Positions 38,001 to 52,300 of a stretch of DNA of 64,000 bases are shown in pieces. The translations under genes and the position numbers were made by a program. Below the pieces are notes generated by a model. The model was given only the letters and a program-made list of their open reading frames with translations, did no database searches and was not told the origin of the DNA. Position 1 is the first letter of the stretch, and each line of letters opens with the position of its first letter. The stretch comes from Agelaius tricolor (taxonomy: Eukaryota; Chordata; Aves; Passeriformes; Icteridae): positions 17,101,516 to 17,165,515 of the forward strand of contig JALJCS010000015.1 in NCBI GenBank assembly GCA_023055355.1. Direction: 5' to 3'.

Positions 38001-40212
38001 AGCCCAAAAGGAAGCAGCTTGTGGCCTTCACCACAGCTGTTTAGGGCAGAGAGAAATAAGCAAATCTGCACGTGGTGGGGAGCTGGTGACTTCAAAAATG
38101 GTGTCATGGAGGGTGAATAGAGAGAGGAAACTGTGGAGAGAAATGTGAGATTTGGTTGGGGGAAGATTTCTATTTGAAGGGTTTTGCAACAAGAAGAAAC
38201 ATTGTGAAATAATAAAATTAGAAAAGTCACCTAATCCACATCCTCTACTGCTGAGAATTGCACATTATAATTGTAAATCAATGCTTTGATATTTTGCCAT
38301 TTCAATGTAAAAAGGGGGGAAATCACACAGTTGGCAGGAAAATTAATCTCCACATACTGTACTAAACTGCTTATTTGTCGTTAGTGTGAGGAAAACAACA
38401 AAAAAATTATTTTGCTGGTAAATGAAGTATTTTTTACTGACAAGCAGGAAGAACTAACTTCATAAAGCTTCTTTATTTAAGTTGTCCAACATATGAGACA
38501 AAACTTTCAGTCACAGACACCTAAAATTAGCTACCAAACACATTTGGGTTGATTTCAGAAGCTGTTGGATATCTGCAGCTCCTTATTCTTCCATTCAGAC
38601 AACTTTTAACACAGTTTCCAGCTATCTCATATGGCTGAACCTTAACCTACATGAACACTTGGTGTGGAGGAGGCAAAAGAGGTTTGAATTAATCTTTCCA
38701 TTGCTTGCTTGCTCAATGGAAATCTTACTATCACTACAGATTAGACATCTCACATGTCAGATAATTAAAACTGCAGCATTAAGAGTGGAGACATAAATGG
38801 ATGAGGATATACTGAAACAAACATATTAAAGCAAAACAGAACTTTGTGGAGAGAGAAAAAGTCCCCATGGCTTAGTGAGAGTGGAGTTGGGCAGCTTTGG
38901 TTTTTTGCCAGATGCTTTTGAGTCCCTAACATTGCTTAAAAATCACTTCCTTGGCTTTGTGCATGAAGTGAATCAACATCTGAATGCACACACACACACA
39001 CACACACACTCTCACATATACACAAGTACCCATGTGCATATGAACAGTGGATGTGCCTGTCTGTATGTTTGTATCTCCAGATATTTGTGGATTTTGATCA
39101 CCTTCATCTCCTACAGCCTTCTGGATCAATCCTGCTCTTTATTAGTATTACTAATTCAAACAAAGACCTTATATTTTCTCTTCTAATCTGGCTTTTTATT
39201 TTGTTATCATCTGCTTCTGTCAGTGCTTTCCAAAAAGAGACCAAGGCATGCTGTCCTGATGATCTCCTGGAGTGAAGATCAGCCATCAAAAAGACAGGAG
39301 GTTTGGAGAAGAGGAACAATGTATAATAAATGTGTCAGAAGAGTCTGTAGCACAAATTGTGTTTTGAATAAAATAGCTGTTATAGTTCTAAGAGATCAGT
39401 CAGTCTTAAGAAGTGATGTTAAACATTTTGGGAACAATGGTGATTCAGCTGAAAAAAATCGGATTTTAGGGTAACCCCATATGAAATTGCATAATATATA
39501 ATTGTGCAAAGATTTTCTTTATCCTTCATGATCAATGGAGCCTAAGATTTACTCTGCAATCACATGCTTTATATTGAAATAATTCTCTTTCCAGAGGATT
39601 TTAAAATTAACAACATTGAATTCAGTTAAGTACCTTATCTAGAAACAAAAGCATGAAGTTAAAAATCTGCCTTAGTTTTATGGAATCCTGCCATACTTTC
39701 ATAGGTGGATTTGGGTCACATATGGGAGAAAATGGTAGAGTGAAAAGATATTTAGTTCAAAGATGTGCCACTCAGTTGACTCTGGAACAGCTTGCACATA
39801 AAGAAATACATCCCATGACTATTCAGTGATGATAATTTGTTAATTTACAGAACAGCCCAATTTAAAATCACAGAATGAAAAGAAAAGGATGATCCCCTGC
39901 TCTGAAGTGTTTGTCATTCCCAAAGTGCCAAATGCAGATCGGTGAGCAGAGATTTCTTTTCTTTTCCTCTCCCAAGCAGAAATGGTACGAGCATCCCCAG
40001 CAGTGTCTAACACGGACCAGGAAAGCTGCAGGAGATGTTTCAGCCTCTCCAGCTGTCTCCTGGCTCTGCCTGCCTCCCTCTGCCAGGCTCCTAAGGAGCA
40101 AACAGCAGAGACAACGCATTTCTTACTTCCCCTTCGAGCCAGCGAAAGAGTTAATTTTAATACGAATGTGCAAGAATTAGAGTGTATGTTCTAGGGATTA
40201 AAGATCAGCTAT
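32070..40212. other. Divergent PKD1L2–BCO1 intergenic region
   Basis: About 8.1 kb between the two oppositely oriented genes, AT-rich and unique-looking apart from the CA microsatellite. It must contain the PKD1L2 promoter. A TATATA-like string occurs near 32,222-32,228 on the minus strand, too common to call. The longest open frames (about 33,810-34,411 minus) have no recognisable product. Confidence 0.7.
38987..39009. repeat. CA dinucleotide microsatellite
   Basis: About 11 uninterrupted CA units in the PKD1L2–BCO1 intergenic region; likely length-variable. Confidence 0.95.
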
Positions 40213-40220
40213 TATAAATA
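40213..40220 (+). promoter_or_regulatory. TATA box candidate for BCO1
   Basis: A perfect TATAAATA lies 155 bases before the BCO1 ATG. If used, it would put the transcription start near 40,245 and give a 5' leader of about 130 bases. A weaker TTATATG at about 40,272-40,278 is a second possibility. Confidence 0.45.
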
Positions 40221-40254
40221 GTCAATCTATAAGCCAGCGGCCACGAGCTCCCGC

Positions 40255-40267
40255 TGCACTTTGACCT
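40255..40267 (-). promoter_or_regulatory. DR1-type nuclear-receptor element near BCO1 start
   Basis: On the minus strand the sequence reads AGGTCAAAGTGCA: two half-sites spaced by one base, one mismatch from the HNF4-type AGGTCAAAGTCCA and two from a perfect PPAR/RXR DR1. A GATA motif (AGATAAGG on the same strand) overlaps its edge at about 40,266-40,273. A PPAR-responsive DR1 is known in the mammalian BCO1 promoter, so the position is plausible. Occupancy is inference. Confidence 0.45.
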
Positions 40268-40374
40268 TATCTTTATATGTAACAGGAAAGAGCCGCTCTG
40301 AGCCCAGCCTGGGGGGGACAAGGGCGCCTGCGGGAGCGGCCGGGCAGAGCGCAGGCACCGGGGTTCCAGCGGAC

Positions 40375-43300
40375 ATGGACACGCTTTATGGCAGGAACAA
40401 GGAAGAGCATCCAGAGCCCATAAAAGCTGAGGTGCAGGGTAAGTGAAAGAAAAATCTGTGGTAAAACCAGCCACTATTTTGGTGTTTTCCGATGCGTAAA
40501 AATCGTGACTCTTCACCCGAGGCAGCGCTGGAAAGGGAAACTGAGAGAGAGGCGCAAGGGAAATTTGTTTAAAGGACTGATCTCAGATAATATTTGTGAC
40601 CCTGCTGAGGGAGTTTTCTCACTCCATGAGCATTTCTGTGTACTTTTCGAAAGTCTGTTTGAACAGGACTCACTGAAGTTGGTGATGAGGGAGAGCCGGG
40701 GATTCCATCTCGGCCACCCCCTCCCCCATGGCTCGGCTCCCACTTTCGCTTTCTCCCCTGTAACCCTTCCCTGCCCTCCGCTCCCCCGGGGCTCCCCAAT
40801 CGGGGCTCTTCACCCCTGGCGCTCCTAAGCAGCGAAGCACCAGGACAGGATCCACAGGGTAGCGTTAAAAAGAAAATAACCCAGGAGAAACTGCGGAGTG
40901 TCCTTCGGCGACACAGTTTAAAGTGGCTCTCCAGGCTAGGGGTGACACTCGACCAACTCGTTCTTTTTCCCGGTTTCTTTTACTTTGCAGAAGACTTTTT
41001 TTCCCAACAGCTACAGGAGAGGTTTGTAGCTGGGAACCCCTGCTTAGTAAATCTTGGCCGTGTTGTTTGTGATATGTAGTCCAAGAAATGGTAGGAGTCT
41101 GCCATTCCCAAGTACAAACTTAAAACTTTCAGGGCTTTGTTGCTGTTCAGTTTCACAGCTGAATTGGAAAAGATTTTGTGTCAAGTCAGACAAAGTGTTT
41201 TGTTTTAATGCCTTTGAATTATTTCATGCTTTGATGGGTTTATGCCTTTCAATTGGTTTTTTTTCTAGAGGAAACAACTTATTATAAAAACATTTGAAGT
41301 TATTTGCAAACAAACAACTTATCAGGCCTGATCTGTATTATGCAATAGTTTATTTGAACAAAGACTCCGTATTTCAGAAGGTAATACATACAAGACATTC
41401 CTTCTTTGATAAAGAAAATAAAAGAGAACCATAACCCCTTCAAATATTTTGGTAGTCCTGAAACTCTGCCAGTATTTTGGCTCCTTGTTACTCAATATGT
41501 ACACTGTAAATATCTATCAGACTTCTAAAATCATCTGCCGTTTAACCCATGCTCTGCTACAGGCATGTGATTTTACAGGCATGAGATGCTGTTGTTACCA
41601 TAGTTAATAAACGTCCAAATATTTGGGGATTTCACTGTGTCACTAATGTGTCCTCACCCATTACAGAAAAGAATAAGGTCCACATTTTTAAAGCTATATA
41701 AGCACTTTTGGTTGTTGATTTGGGGCCCAGTGTGATTTACAGAAATGCTTAATTCCTGCTAAGATGAATTATCTGAAAACCTCACTAGTTGACCCTTTGC
41801 TCCTTGTTTTTCATAATGAAATTATGTCAGAAATTACAAGGAATTGCACCAGAAATTTCAGAAACTAAATTAAGTCCACAGTGCTTTAAAAAGATCTTTT
41901 TCCCTTTCTTATCTTTCCTAGCAAAATTATCATATATCAAAATATACTACAGCTATTGCCTTGGAGTTTCTTGTGTTAGAAAGGAAAGTAAGGTTTAGTT
42001 TTCTGGGCTCTTCTAGAAAATAACAACAACAACAATAATGATGATGATGATGATAATGAAAGTTCCTCAGTTGTGTCAATTTTTAATGTACCTCATGTAT
42101 TCCAGAGCTGTAACCCTGATGGAGTTAGGCCCTAATGATGGTGCCCCATCTCTGGAATTGATCAGGGCCAGGTTGGATGGGATTTTGAGCAAACTGGTCT
42201 CGTGGACCTGCCCACAGCAGGGGTTGGAATGAGTTAATTTTTAAGGTCCATGGGAGGGCATTTCTAGCCATTGTAAAGGGGTTTTAGCAAGAAGGTGTGT
42301 CAGCATAAATCAATGTGGGATCACAAACTAAATGATAAGGAGAAATATAAGTTCTGAAGAGCTTTTTATGCAAAGGCAATACCCAGAGCAGGAATTGTGT
42401 GAAGAAGCAGTGTGTGATCCTAAAGGTTCCCTCAGGAGTCACAGGCACAAAGAAGCAAGTCAAGCTTTTTATATAATATCTGATATGCCTTTGTTCATCT
42501 CTTTAAACCTATTGACATTCTTTAATTGTTATTATTCTGTCAGTTTAGTGGTAGGTGATGCATCTCTTGCAGGGATTTGATGAGGAACATTTATGATTCA
42601 AGTCTCAACAGCACTTATGTATTTTCAGTACAATATTCATATACTTTATTGTGTACAAAACACTATATTATGACTAGTGTCACAAAAGCATTTCCCAAAT
42701 TACACTATATTACGCTGTGTAATCTAATTAATGAAATTTTAGTGGAATTAATTTAGCCTGAAGTCTAAGCTGATGTGCTGAAAGCTAGTGCAAATCATAT
42801 AACCTATAAAATATGTTTATTTCTGATAAGCTCGAGCTTTTTCTGGCACAAGTAGAAGGGTTTAAATTGATCACTGTAAAATATGAATGCAGGAAGGAAA
42901 GGTCCAATTTTATTTGCTTCCTGATAATTAACAAATTACATTCCAGCAGTCTCATTTTGTTATAGTAATCTCCAATAGCAATAGTCATGCAGATTGTCAC
43001 TAGTGCCACATTTTTGAGTAGGGGAAATTTTAGTTAACCCAAACTCCAATATAATTATATGGCACTGCAAATCTCAACACACCTACAGTCTGTCTGACTG
43101 CATGAAGCCTCTGCCTTTAAGAAAAATATCCTGGAACATTCTCCTTGCCTAAATGAATACTGATAACTCCTTTTTGGTTACAGGGCAGCTGCCCACTTGG
43201 TTGGAAGGGGTGCTGCTCCGAAATGGCCCAGGGATGCACACCATAGGGGACAGCAAGTACAACCACTGGTTCGATGGCCTGGCTCTGCTGCACAGCTTTA

Positions 43301-46300
43301 CATTTAAAAATGGTAAGTTGTTGCACATTGGATTGAAAGGAACCCAACAAGCCACATTTTGGTGCCTTAATGTGGCACCAATTTGCCACATTAATTGGCA
43401 ATTCTGTTCTGAATTGGGTTGCTAATTCTGTTCGGAGTTGGGTTGGGGTCTTGTGGGTTTTGTCTGCAGAGTGGTGTGTGAGAGGGGACCTCCTGTGGGG
43501 GAAGTCTCTCCACACACCCCCTGACACCCCACCCTTGACAGCAGCAGCTGGAATGTCTCTGTTTTGGCTGTTTGCAGGGAGATTTACTTGTCCTTCCTTC
43601 TGCAGTGCTGAAGTTCAGTGCTGCTGTCACCCCAGCCCAGCACACACCCACCCCTGGGCAGGTCACTGCAGGGCAGCCTTTGCCTCCCATCCCACAAAAA
43701 CCTCACTGGGTTCCAGTGGCTCAGCCCCAGGGACTGTGGTGCCCAGAGGCTCTTCTGCTGTGCAGGAACAGCCCAGTTTCAGGGAGGACCAGCACTCCCC
43801 TTTTTGGGATTTAGTTGCAGCTATAACAGCTGCCAGGAGAGAAACTGGGCCACTGTGTCACTTCACATGTCAAACCTCACTTAAAATATTTGACACCCTA
43901 CAGTCCCTCCTCCTGCCTGTCATCCTTACGAAGGAAAGACAGACAGCTCTCTACCCTAAACAATTCAATTCCATTTTTTTTTCAGTTAAAACATTTTTCA
44001 CCCATTCAGCTGTTACACAGTGAGACAGGATGGTTTACACCTGGATTCTTGTGGCAGAAAATATGTATCTGTTTTAAAAAATGGGATTTACTCCTGTTAT
44101 CCTCTAATCCTAGTATTTACTTTTTAGTTCCCATTTCTGTGATTGGAAGCATTTAATGCCATTGCAGGATCTCTAGCCTGTCTAGCTCTACCTCCTTAAA
44201 AAATAAATTATAAAGAAATAGTCAGTGTTTTTTAAATTGCCAATATGTCTTACTTACCTAAAGCAAACACAGCTCACTTAGTTCAAGTACAGTGAAGATT
44301 CATTAAACTGTTGATTCCTTCAAGCAATCTGTTACTCCCATAACTAAATTTTTGCCAATATAGGAGATTTGTCACCACCTGTAAATGGATTGTATAATTA
44401 ATCATTTTTGCACACATTGTTTTATTTGCTGGAACAGTTTATCCAAATCCCCACTTTCCCCTCAAAATTTCCCCAGTATTAGTAGTGGAAGTCAGGAAAT
44501 CTTGACAAATTGTTACCAGTCTCAGCAGCCATAGAGCCTTTAAAACAGGGAGCTGGGGGTATTGTTGGTTTTATTCCCAACTATTGTTGGCTCAAGGACA
44601 GCTGCTTGAGAAACCCTGGCTCTACTTTTTTGAAGGACTAAGTATAAAATGTGATTGAGACCTGTTTGTTCCTCCTCAGGTGAAGTTTACTACAGAAGTA
44701 AATATCTCCGAAGTGACACATACAACTGTAACATAGAAGCAAACAGAATCGTGGTGTCTGAGTTTGGGACTATGGCTTATCCAGATCCATGCAAAAACAT
44801 ATTTGCCAAGTAAGCAATGCTTTTCCCAACAAGATTCTTCTATCTACTTCTCTCTTCAGCACAGAGGTCTTTTTGTTTACCTTTGACACATATGTACAAA
44901 TACAACAGTTGATTTGTAAATTTACAATTGCTAAATATTGAAAAGGCCAAGAGATATGAACTGCCTATGGGTTAGTCTAAGGCAAATATCTTAAATTCAT
45001 TTTATCACCAATATTTGCTGCTTTATTCAGTAACAAAATTAGATTATATAAAAAACAAATGTTTTCTTTCTCCAGCTAGTGAAATATTTTGATACTCTGT
45101 AAGGGGAGAAACAACAAGAAAGAAAAACACTTAGAGATGGGGAAGGTATTAATACAAAGTCTATTCAACAAAAAAAAAAAAGAGAAGCATCAATAGCTAC
45201 AAAAAATTAGAAAATTTTTTGATTAAAGATGGTTTAACAGAAAGGTGAGGTCTAGGCCATCATGTTATCCTTGGTCTTGTAAAATTGGCTGTAGGGATTC
45301 ACTAATAGTGCAAATAGGTCACCCTTCTCTCCTTGCCACTGAGCTTTCTCTGGTGACCTCGAACCTGATATTTGGTAAGGACACAAACACAGGCAGTTAT
45401 TGCAAAAGAGCTGATGTGTTGTAAGTTGTTCCCCTGACATGAGATTTTCTTCCCTCTTCCAATAGCAATAGAGGAACTCTGGCATTTGAGGTTCAAAAAG
45501 GTTATAGCAACTTTGTCTTGGCTTCTAGTGACTGTGATGAAATCATACACTGATAAAGGAAACTGTCAAGCCTACATGATGTCCAATCTTCTTTGAAATC
45601 ATAATTGTGATGTGGAATAACACTGATAACAAAAGTATTCCATTGGGGAGTGTATGAATCCATCTATTTAATGAAGCTGAAAAACCTACCAGCTTTTAGG
45701 TAGGAACTGGTAGGCCAAATTTTCCCAAGATAGGACAGAGAGTGAGTAATTAATCCATGCTGATAAACCAGTGCATGTCCTAGAGCTGACAGCAGGAATG
45801 GGCCTGGATGCCCATGTGTGTGTCAAAACCAGTTACTTGCATGTCCTTAACCCTCCCCCAGGCCATGGGCATTGGAGAAGTCCATCTCCTCTGCTCTCCC
45901 AGCCTTTCCAGGGAGCTGGGGCAGCAGGGACAGCAGCCCCAGGGCTGTGGCACTGCAGGGTCACTTGTGCTCCAGGTGGGGGAAAAGCAGCTCCAGCTTC
46001 TGTGGCTCTAATGAAATTTCCTCTGGACAGGGCATTCTCCTATTTGTCTCACACCATTCCTGAGTTCACAGACAACTGTCTCATCAACATTATGAAAGCT
46101 GGGGATGATTTTTATGCTACTGGTGAGACTAACTTCATCAGGAAAATTAATCCACAGACTCTGGAGACATTGGAGAAGGTACAAACCACCATCTGTCATT
46201 CTGGTTCTTTGTCTGCTGATGAATAAATTTCAGGCTGACACATGAGGATGCTTTAACATGTTCAGGACACAAAATGCTTTTCTTCTACTGTTGTCTTACT

Positions 46301-49300
46301 TTTGAAATCATGGTAAAGTGAAATAGTGAAGATACCAAAAGATACAAGAGATCTTTTAAGAACTCCTGAGTTAAAATTTAAATCTTATTTAGTTTGGAAA
46401 AAGCTGGGCTTTGAGCAATTTCACTTGTACATAATCTAGGAAGGTTGCAGGAATAATTGCACAGTTACATGATTATTTTGGGTGATTGCCATTATTATGT
46501 ATCTGTAGTTATAAAATTATTTACGTCATTAAAAAATCAGTAGGTCAGTTATATGACTACTTTTCAAGGACCTTATGTAAGATTTTATTTAATTATTAAA
46601 ATGAGAACTTGAAATATTGAAATATATACAAAGATTTTTTTTTCTAGCCCACACTACAGTTGGAGTCCAATTTCCAAACTTTAGATAAAATAGAAATCTT
46701 TTAGCTCCAGCAGATTGCCAGACAGCTCTGTTAAATAAAGTGCTTTCAGGGTGAAATGGGCATTTGCAGAATAACTTGCTTAGCTAATCCTTCAAGGGAG
46801 AGGTGGCTCTAATTCAGATTCTGTAACTTGATTTAGCCTTGAATAAGGAACTCATTTGAATACCTACAGAAGTGTTTTGGTTTAATTATTTAAATTTCAA
46901 AGCCATTTGTAAATGGGGTGCCAATATAAGGCTGCCAGGGCTAAAAATCTGGTGGTTTTGTGCTGTTAGCTGAGATCAATTTTCATTCTCTTACACATCT
47001 CTCAAATCTCTTATTGTATCATTTTCCAGGTTGACTACAACAAATATGTAGCTGTAAATTTGGCAACTTCTCACCCCCACTATGACAGTGCAGGAAATGT
47101 TCTCAACATGGGCACTTCAATAGTTGATAAAGGGAAGACAAAATACCTTTTATTTAAGATTCCTTCCTCTGTACCAGGTAAAAAATATGTGTTATTGATA
47201 TTTTCTAGAAACTTTGTTAGCAATTTCTTTTCTTCAAAGGGCAAGGATGGGCAAGGATGGTGATACATCTGTTCTAGTAACCAATGGTGTTCATTTTCTT
47301 AATTTAAACTTATTGTGAACTTCATATTAACTGCTTAGCCTGTCTGGGCAAGTGCTGTTACAAAGGCTCTTCTTGAGTACTGTGTAAACAGGGTGTTTCA
47401 GTAAGAAGAAACTTACTTGTGGATGAAGATTCTAAAACAATTATAGGGCAGTACATATAATTTGAAGTTGTAAATTTTAATTTCTTTGTAAATGAAATTT
47501 CTCTGCAAATGCTGATACTATGATTATAGTGAAAGCATGAGACCAAATAAAACCTAATATAGAGTTAATTCCTCTCTAGCCTGGCCAATACTGGCCCTTG
47601 CTGAAATGCTGTCCATTGTTCACAGAGCAAATCCCATGCTCTTTTTCCTTCAAGGTCGGTTTTTGGTGTGTATTGTTGAAAACCAGCTTCTATTGTGTTG
47701 TCTGTCCCTTCTTGAACAATCCAGAGGCCTTCCACAGCCTCCCCAGTTTGCAATTTTTAACTGGGGCTCAAATCTGGGGACGTCTCCTTAGAAGTTAAAA
47801 ACCACAGACATATTTGAACCCCTTTTTAAAGCTGCTGATTTAATTAAACATATTTTTCCTCCATGCTGGTATTTCTGAAGACAGTAACCAGTGGAATCAA
47901 ATCCCAGGACAAGGGGGCTGTGCCTGAATGGATGCAGCAGTGACTTCACTGCATTGCTTCCTGCATGCAAAGTTCTATGTTAATTATGCAGGAGTAAACA
48001 AACACTTTCCTAACAGGAAAATGCAAATAAAACTGAAAGGAACCAGTTCTTCCCTGCCTGGGAGAAATCCAAGCACAAGTTTGGAATGGAATTTATTAGG
48101 AATATAATTTTAATTTTTATCATTTAATTTCAGAACACGAAAAGAAGAAATCTTGTTTCAAGCACCTGGAAGTGGTTTGCTCTGTCCCTTCCCGCTCTCT
48201 GCTCCACCCCAGCTACTACCACAGCTTTGGAATCACAGAGAACTACATTATCTTCATAGAGCAGCCCTTCAGACTGGATATCCTCAAAATGGCAACTGCT
48301 TACGTGCGAGGTGTGAGCTGGGCTTCCTGCCTTGCCTTTAACAAGGATGATAAGGTACTTTTCTTTCTGCTGAGCAATGGAATCAGGCAGGCCAGTGACC
48401 TCTTCCACACTGTTCTGTTTTTCTTCTGGTTCATTCATTTCAGTTGTCACTCTTTTTTTTTTTTTTTTCCCTCAAACCTTAATTTTCATGTTGCACAGTT
48501 GTTTTAGAAGCTGTATGTTTTGGAATACTGTCTCCCATATCCAGAAATTGCTCAAATAATATCTGAGGCTGAAGCTCTTGAGAGAGAGGATTGTTTGGCA
48601 TTGCTAGAAATACTGTGTGCTAGCAGAGAAATTCCAATCTGCTCTAGCATCTGAGACACATCCAGTTGCTCCTGGTCCAAACAAAATTCTGTGTCTGGTG
48701 GGTGAGATCTGCTCCAGCTGCACTGCATGTGCTGGAGAGCCCCACTGGTGGAAAAGCCTGCACTGAACAAAAGAAGAGTCTTTCACTGTGGGAACTGAGG
48801 GGAAAACTGTTTTCTGAGGATCTTATTTCCACTTGCTTTGGGCATCAACACATGGGACTTGCTGAGGTACAGGGCACCAGCACCACAGAAACTCTCAACC
48901 AAGGCAGATTTATTTAACTTAAAAAGAGAGCAGGGGATTTTCCAGGTTTTTCTGGAAAACTTCAATCCTCAGCCTAGCCCAAATAGTAATTTGCAACAGT
49001 AAAATGAGCTTAAAGTTGTTCCACACTCATTTTACTGCTGGGTTTTCTTCAGGTTGGAACCCCTTGTCTGCTAGCAGCAAACCCTGAGTTCTTAATAACC
49101 TTCAGTAAAAATACACAGGGATTAGAATGTTGATGGCTACCATTAGAGAACAGTTTTCTTAATAACTATTTGCTGATTCTGAATGGCTTTAAATAATGTT
49201 TTCTCTCTTTCAGACTTGGTTTCACTTTATTGACAGGAGGACTAAAAAAGAAGTGTCCACCAAGTTTTACACTGATGCTATGGTGTTTTTTCACCATGTA

Positions 49301-52300
49301 AATGCTTATGAAGAGGATGGCCACATTATTTTTGATATTATTGCCTATACAGACAATAGCTTATATGACATGTTTTATTTAAAAAACCTGACTAAAGACT
49401 TTGAAGAGAATGTCAAACTTACCTCCATACCAACCTGCAGAAGATTTGTGGTTCCTCTGCAGTGTGACAAGGTAGAAGGAAAATTACTTTTTAACCTGTT
49501 TTCTGATTGGTAATTTAAAATACATCAGTGTGAATAATTGGTGTATTATTAGTTGCCAGGCCTCGTGTGTAAATTTCTGATTCTGTGATACCCAGAGCTT
49601 GCAGGAGGTTTGGTTTCTGCATGTCCTGTGGGAAATGGCAGTGGGCAGCTGGACAGGGTTCTGTGGATTGGATCCTGGTGCTGACACCATCCACTCTGGA
49701 GAACAGAGCTGTGAAGAAGATGCCATTTTCTTCCCAAGGAGATTAATTGTTATATGCCATCAAACAGAAGCAGACAGACCCACTTGGCTGCTAACTGCAA
49801 GGGCATGCAGGTTTTGCACAATCTGTTTCTTACACTTCACTGGAAGCCCACATACAATACATGCATGCTCCCAGCTGGTGCAATGGTTCAATTAAAACTA
49901 GAAGATTTCATTTAAGGGTGATATATAGCAGGAAGAGAAAAGATTTTATCTTTTAGTTTAATTTAAAGCATCACTTTACATCATTGTTTGCAGGGAAGAT
50001 TTTATACTGCCCAGCAACCTGGGCAAGTTTCTGCCTGATACCTTTGGAATGGATATTACTTTTTCTTTCTGCATCCTAGAACATTGCTGCTCTGTTCTTT
50101 TCTCAGAAACAGCTCTGCAGCAATGACAAAGGATGTGATGGATCACACCAGCTGTTCTGCAATCTTAAGAATTCAGCAGTAGGACATTATAGAGTATATC
50201 ACACCTATTTTTGCACTTGAGTTTTAGCAGGTGCAAAAACCTAACCTTGGTGACTTGCAGTGAAAATTTGACACCTTTTTCCTTGAAACCCATCTTCATT
50301 CATTAAATTCTCAAATTTATGGTACTTCTGTGCCATAGCCATGTGCATCTAAACATTTCTAAGGACTCAGTGTGATTCAAAATAATTATTCTATGTTATA
50401 ATAAAATACTCTGAGTGCAACAAGATTTCTAATGAAAACCTCAGAATCTAAAATGCCATAAATTGTTAATATTAATACCATACTGATGAAAAATCTAACT
50501 TAGAAGCATATTTTTAGAGATCTATGACATTCCCAGCATTTTTCTCTTTCAGGATGCTGTAGTGGATTCTAATTTAGTGACACTTCCCTCTACTGCAACT
50601 GCTGTAAAGGAGAAAGATGGAAGCATTTATTGCCAACCTGAAATCCTATGTGAAGGTGAGATACATCCTTTAAATATCTGATGCTACAACAGTTTTATAT
50701 TATTAATACAGGATTCCAAGTCTGATCTTGCAACTATAAGTATGGTTTGCAAATCTATTTGTTAAAAGAGTAATTTTAGTTAAATAAGTCTGTTGTAAGT
50801 AGTACTTCAAGTTTAGCTGCATTTTATAAAGATTGCCATTGAAAGAGGATTTTTAACCTTTTATCAGGGGATAATAGCAGAAATATGTAAATACAAAATT
50901 ACCTAAGGTGGAAGTAATTTCTTAGAATGGTAGCCTCCAATTCTATCCCAGTTATAAAGAAAGAAAAAAAACCCAAACCAGAAAAGCCCTCATAAATTCC
51001 AGTCTAATGAATCCCTAAGAATAAAAAATTGTTGCCTTTTGAACTAACAGCCCTGGCTTACTTATGTCAGTACCCATCCTCAGATTCTTAGAAATTCAGA
51101 CATTCAAAGTCTATACAACACCTTTATTAAGTAGTTCCAAGGTTTTTTTACAGGGCAAAACCTCCTGAAGATTGCTGTGTCTCTATAGATGTACATTTGA
51201 GGTTTTCTCTTGTCTTGTTTCTAAGTCTTGAAGTTTATTTTATGCAGGGATAGAACTGCCTCGCATCAACTATGACTACAATGGCAAAAAATACAAATAT
51301 GTCTTTGCAACACAAGTCCAGTGGAGTCCAATTCCCACAAAGGTATAATTAACATTTATAAAGTCAGTGTTTTCCCATGGTGGGCCATTCACATGCAAAG
51401 AAACATGAAATGCCTAAATTCTCATAAGGATAAGTTCATGTTGTACCATTTCCCTCATAAAGTGTTCATAAACTCAGGCTTCTTACTCCAGCTTTATGTT
51501 CCATGAAAGTCCCTTGAATAGCTACTGAGACCTTCATTTTTCTGCTAAATTGGGCTGAACCTTCTGTGATGTGCCAGGAACTACAAAGAATAGAGTAGGA
51601 AAAAGAAGTATTATTTACATGTATGTATTTATTTTTTTCCCTTTAGGAAACCTAGCAGAAAAATAAGATATTGTAATACTACCTAATAAATTTTAAATAT
51701 TAAAACAATATGTAATTTTTATATTTTGCTGGCTAGGTCTCTATTAGAGTTAGCAAATGCTTTATTTACATGTGCATGATTCCAGGAGACAGCCTGGAGT
51801 ACAAATAGATTAACAGGGAAAGTATTTAATTAAGATTTAAAGATTAAATAAAATTAAGATAAATTACAGATTTAAATGTATGAGTATTATATGGACAAAC
51901 TCACTCTTTACAATTCTTGGTCTGTGACTACAAGGCAGCACAAATTGAAGTCACTGTTGGTTCTTGCCTATAATTTCCACAACTGATTACAAAATAGAGC
52001 TGGATTTCTGCATGATGCAAGAAAATTTATTGCAGCACATCTGACAATAACTCAAACAATTCTGCAAGGTTATTATTTACAGTGTAGATAATCTCTGCTT
52101 GACTCAAATATAATACAAAACACTGGTAGGAAGATCTTTTTTCACATCAGTTGCAGTTTAATGAATGCAAGAACAACAACCTAATCCTTAGGTAAAGTCT
52201 GTCAGTGAAAGTGCTGTCATCTTGGCTAGAAGAGAGAATCCTTTCTAACTCTTCCTCCAGTAATTTGAATAGTTTCACTTTTGTGTAAACATATTCTTTG

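Larger units (their letters stand above)
40439..43183. other. BCO1 intron 1
   Basis: 2.7 kb. The first 400 bases are moderately GC-rich and continue the promoter region. The rest holds the trinucleotide microsatellite and CR1 fragment listed separately and is otherwise plain. Confidence 0.8.
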
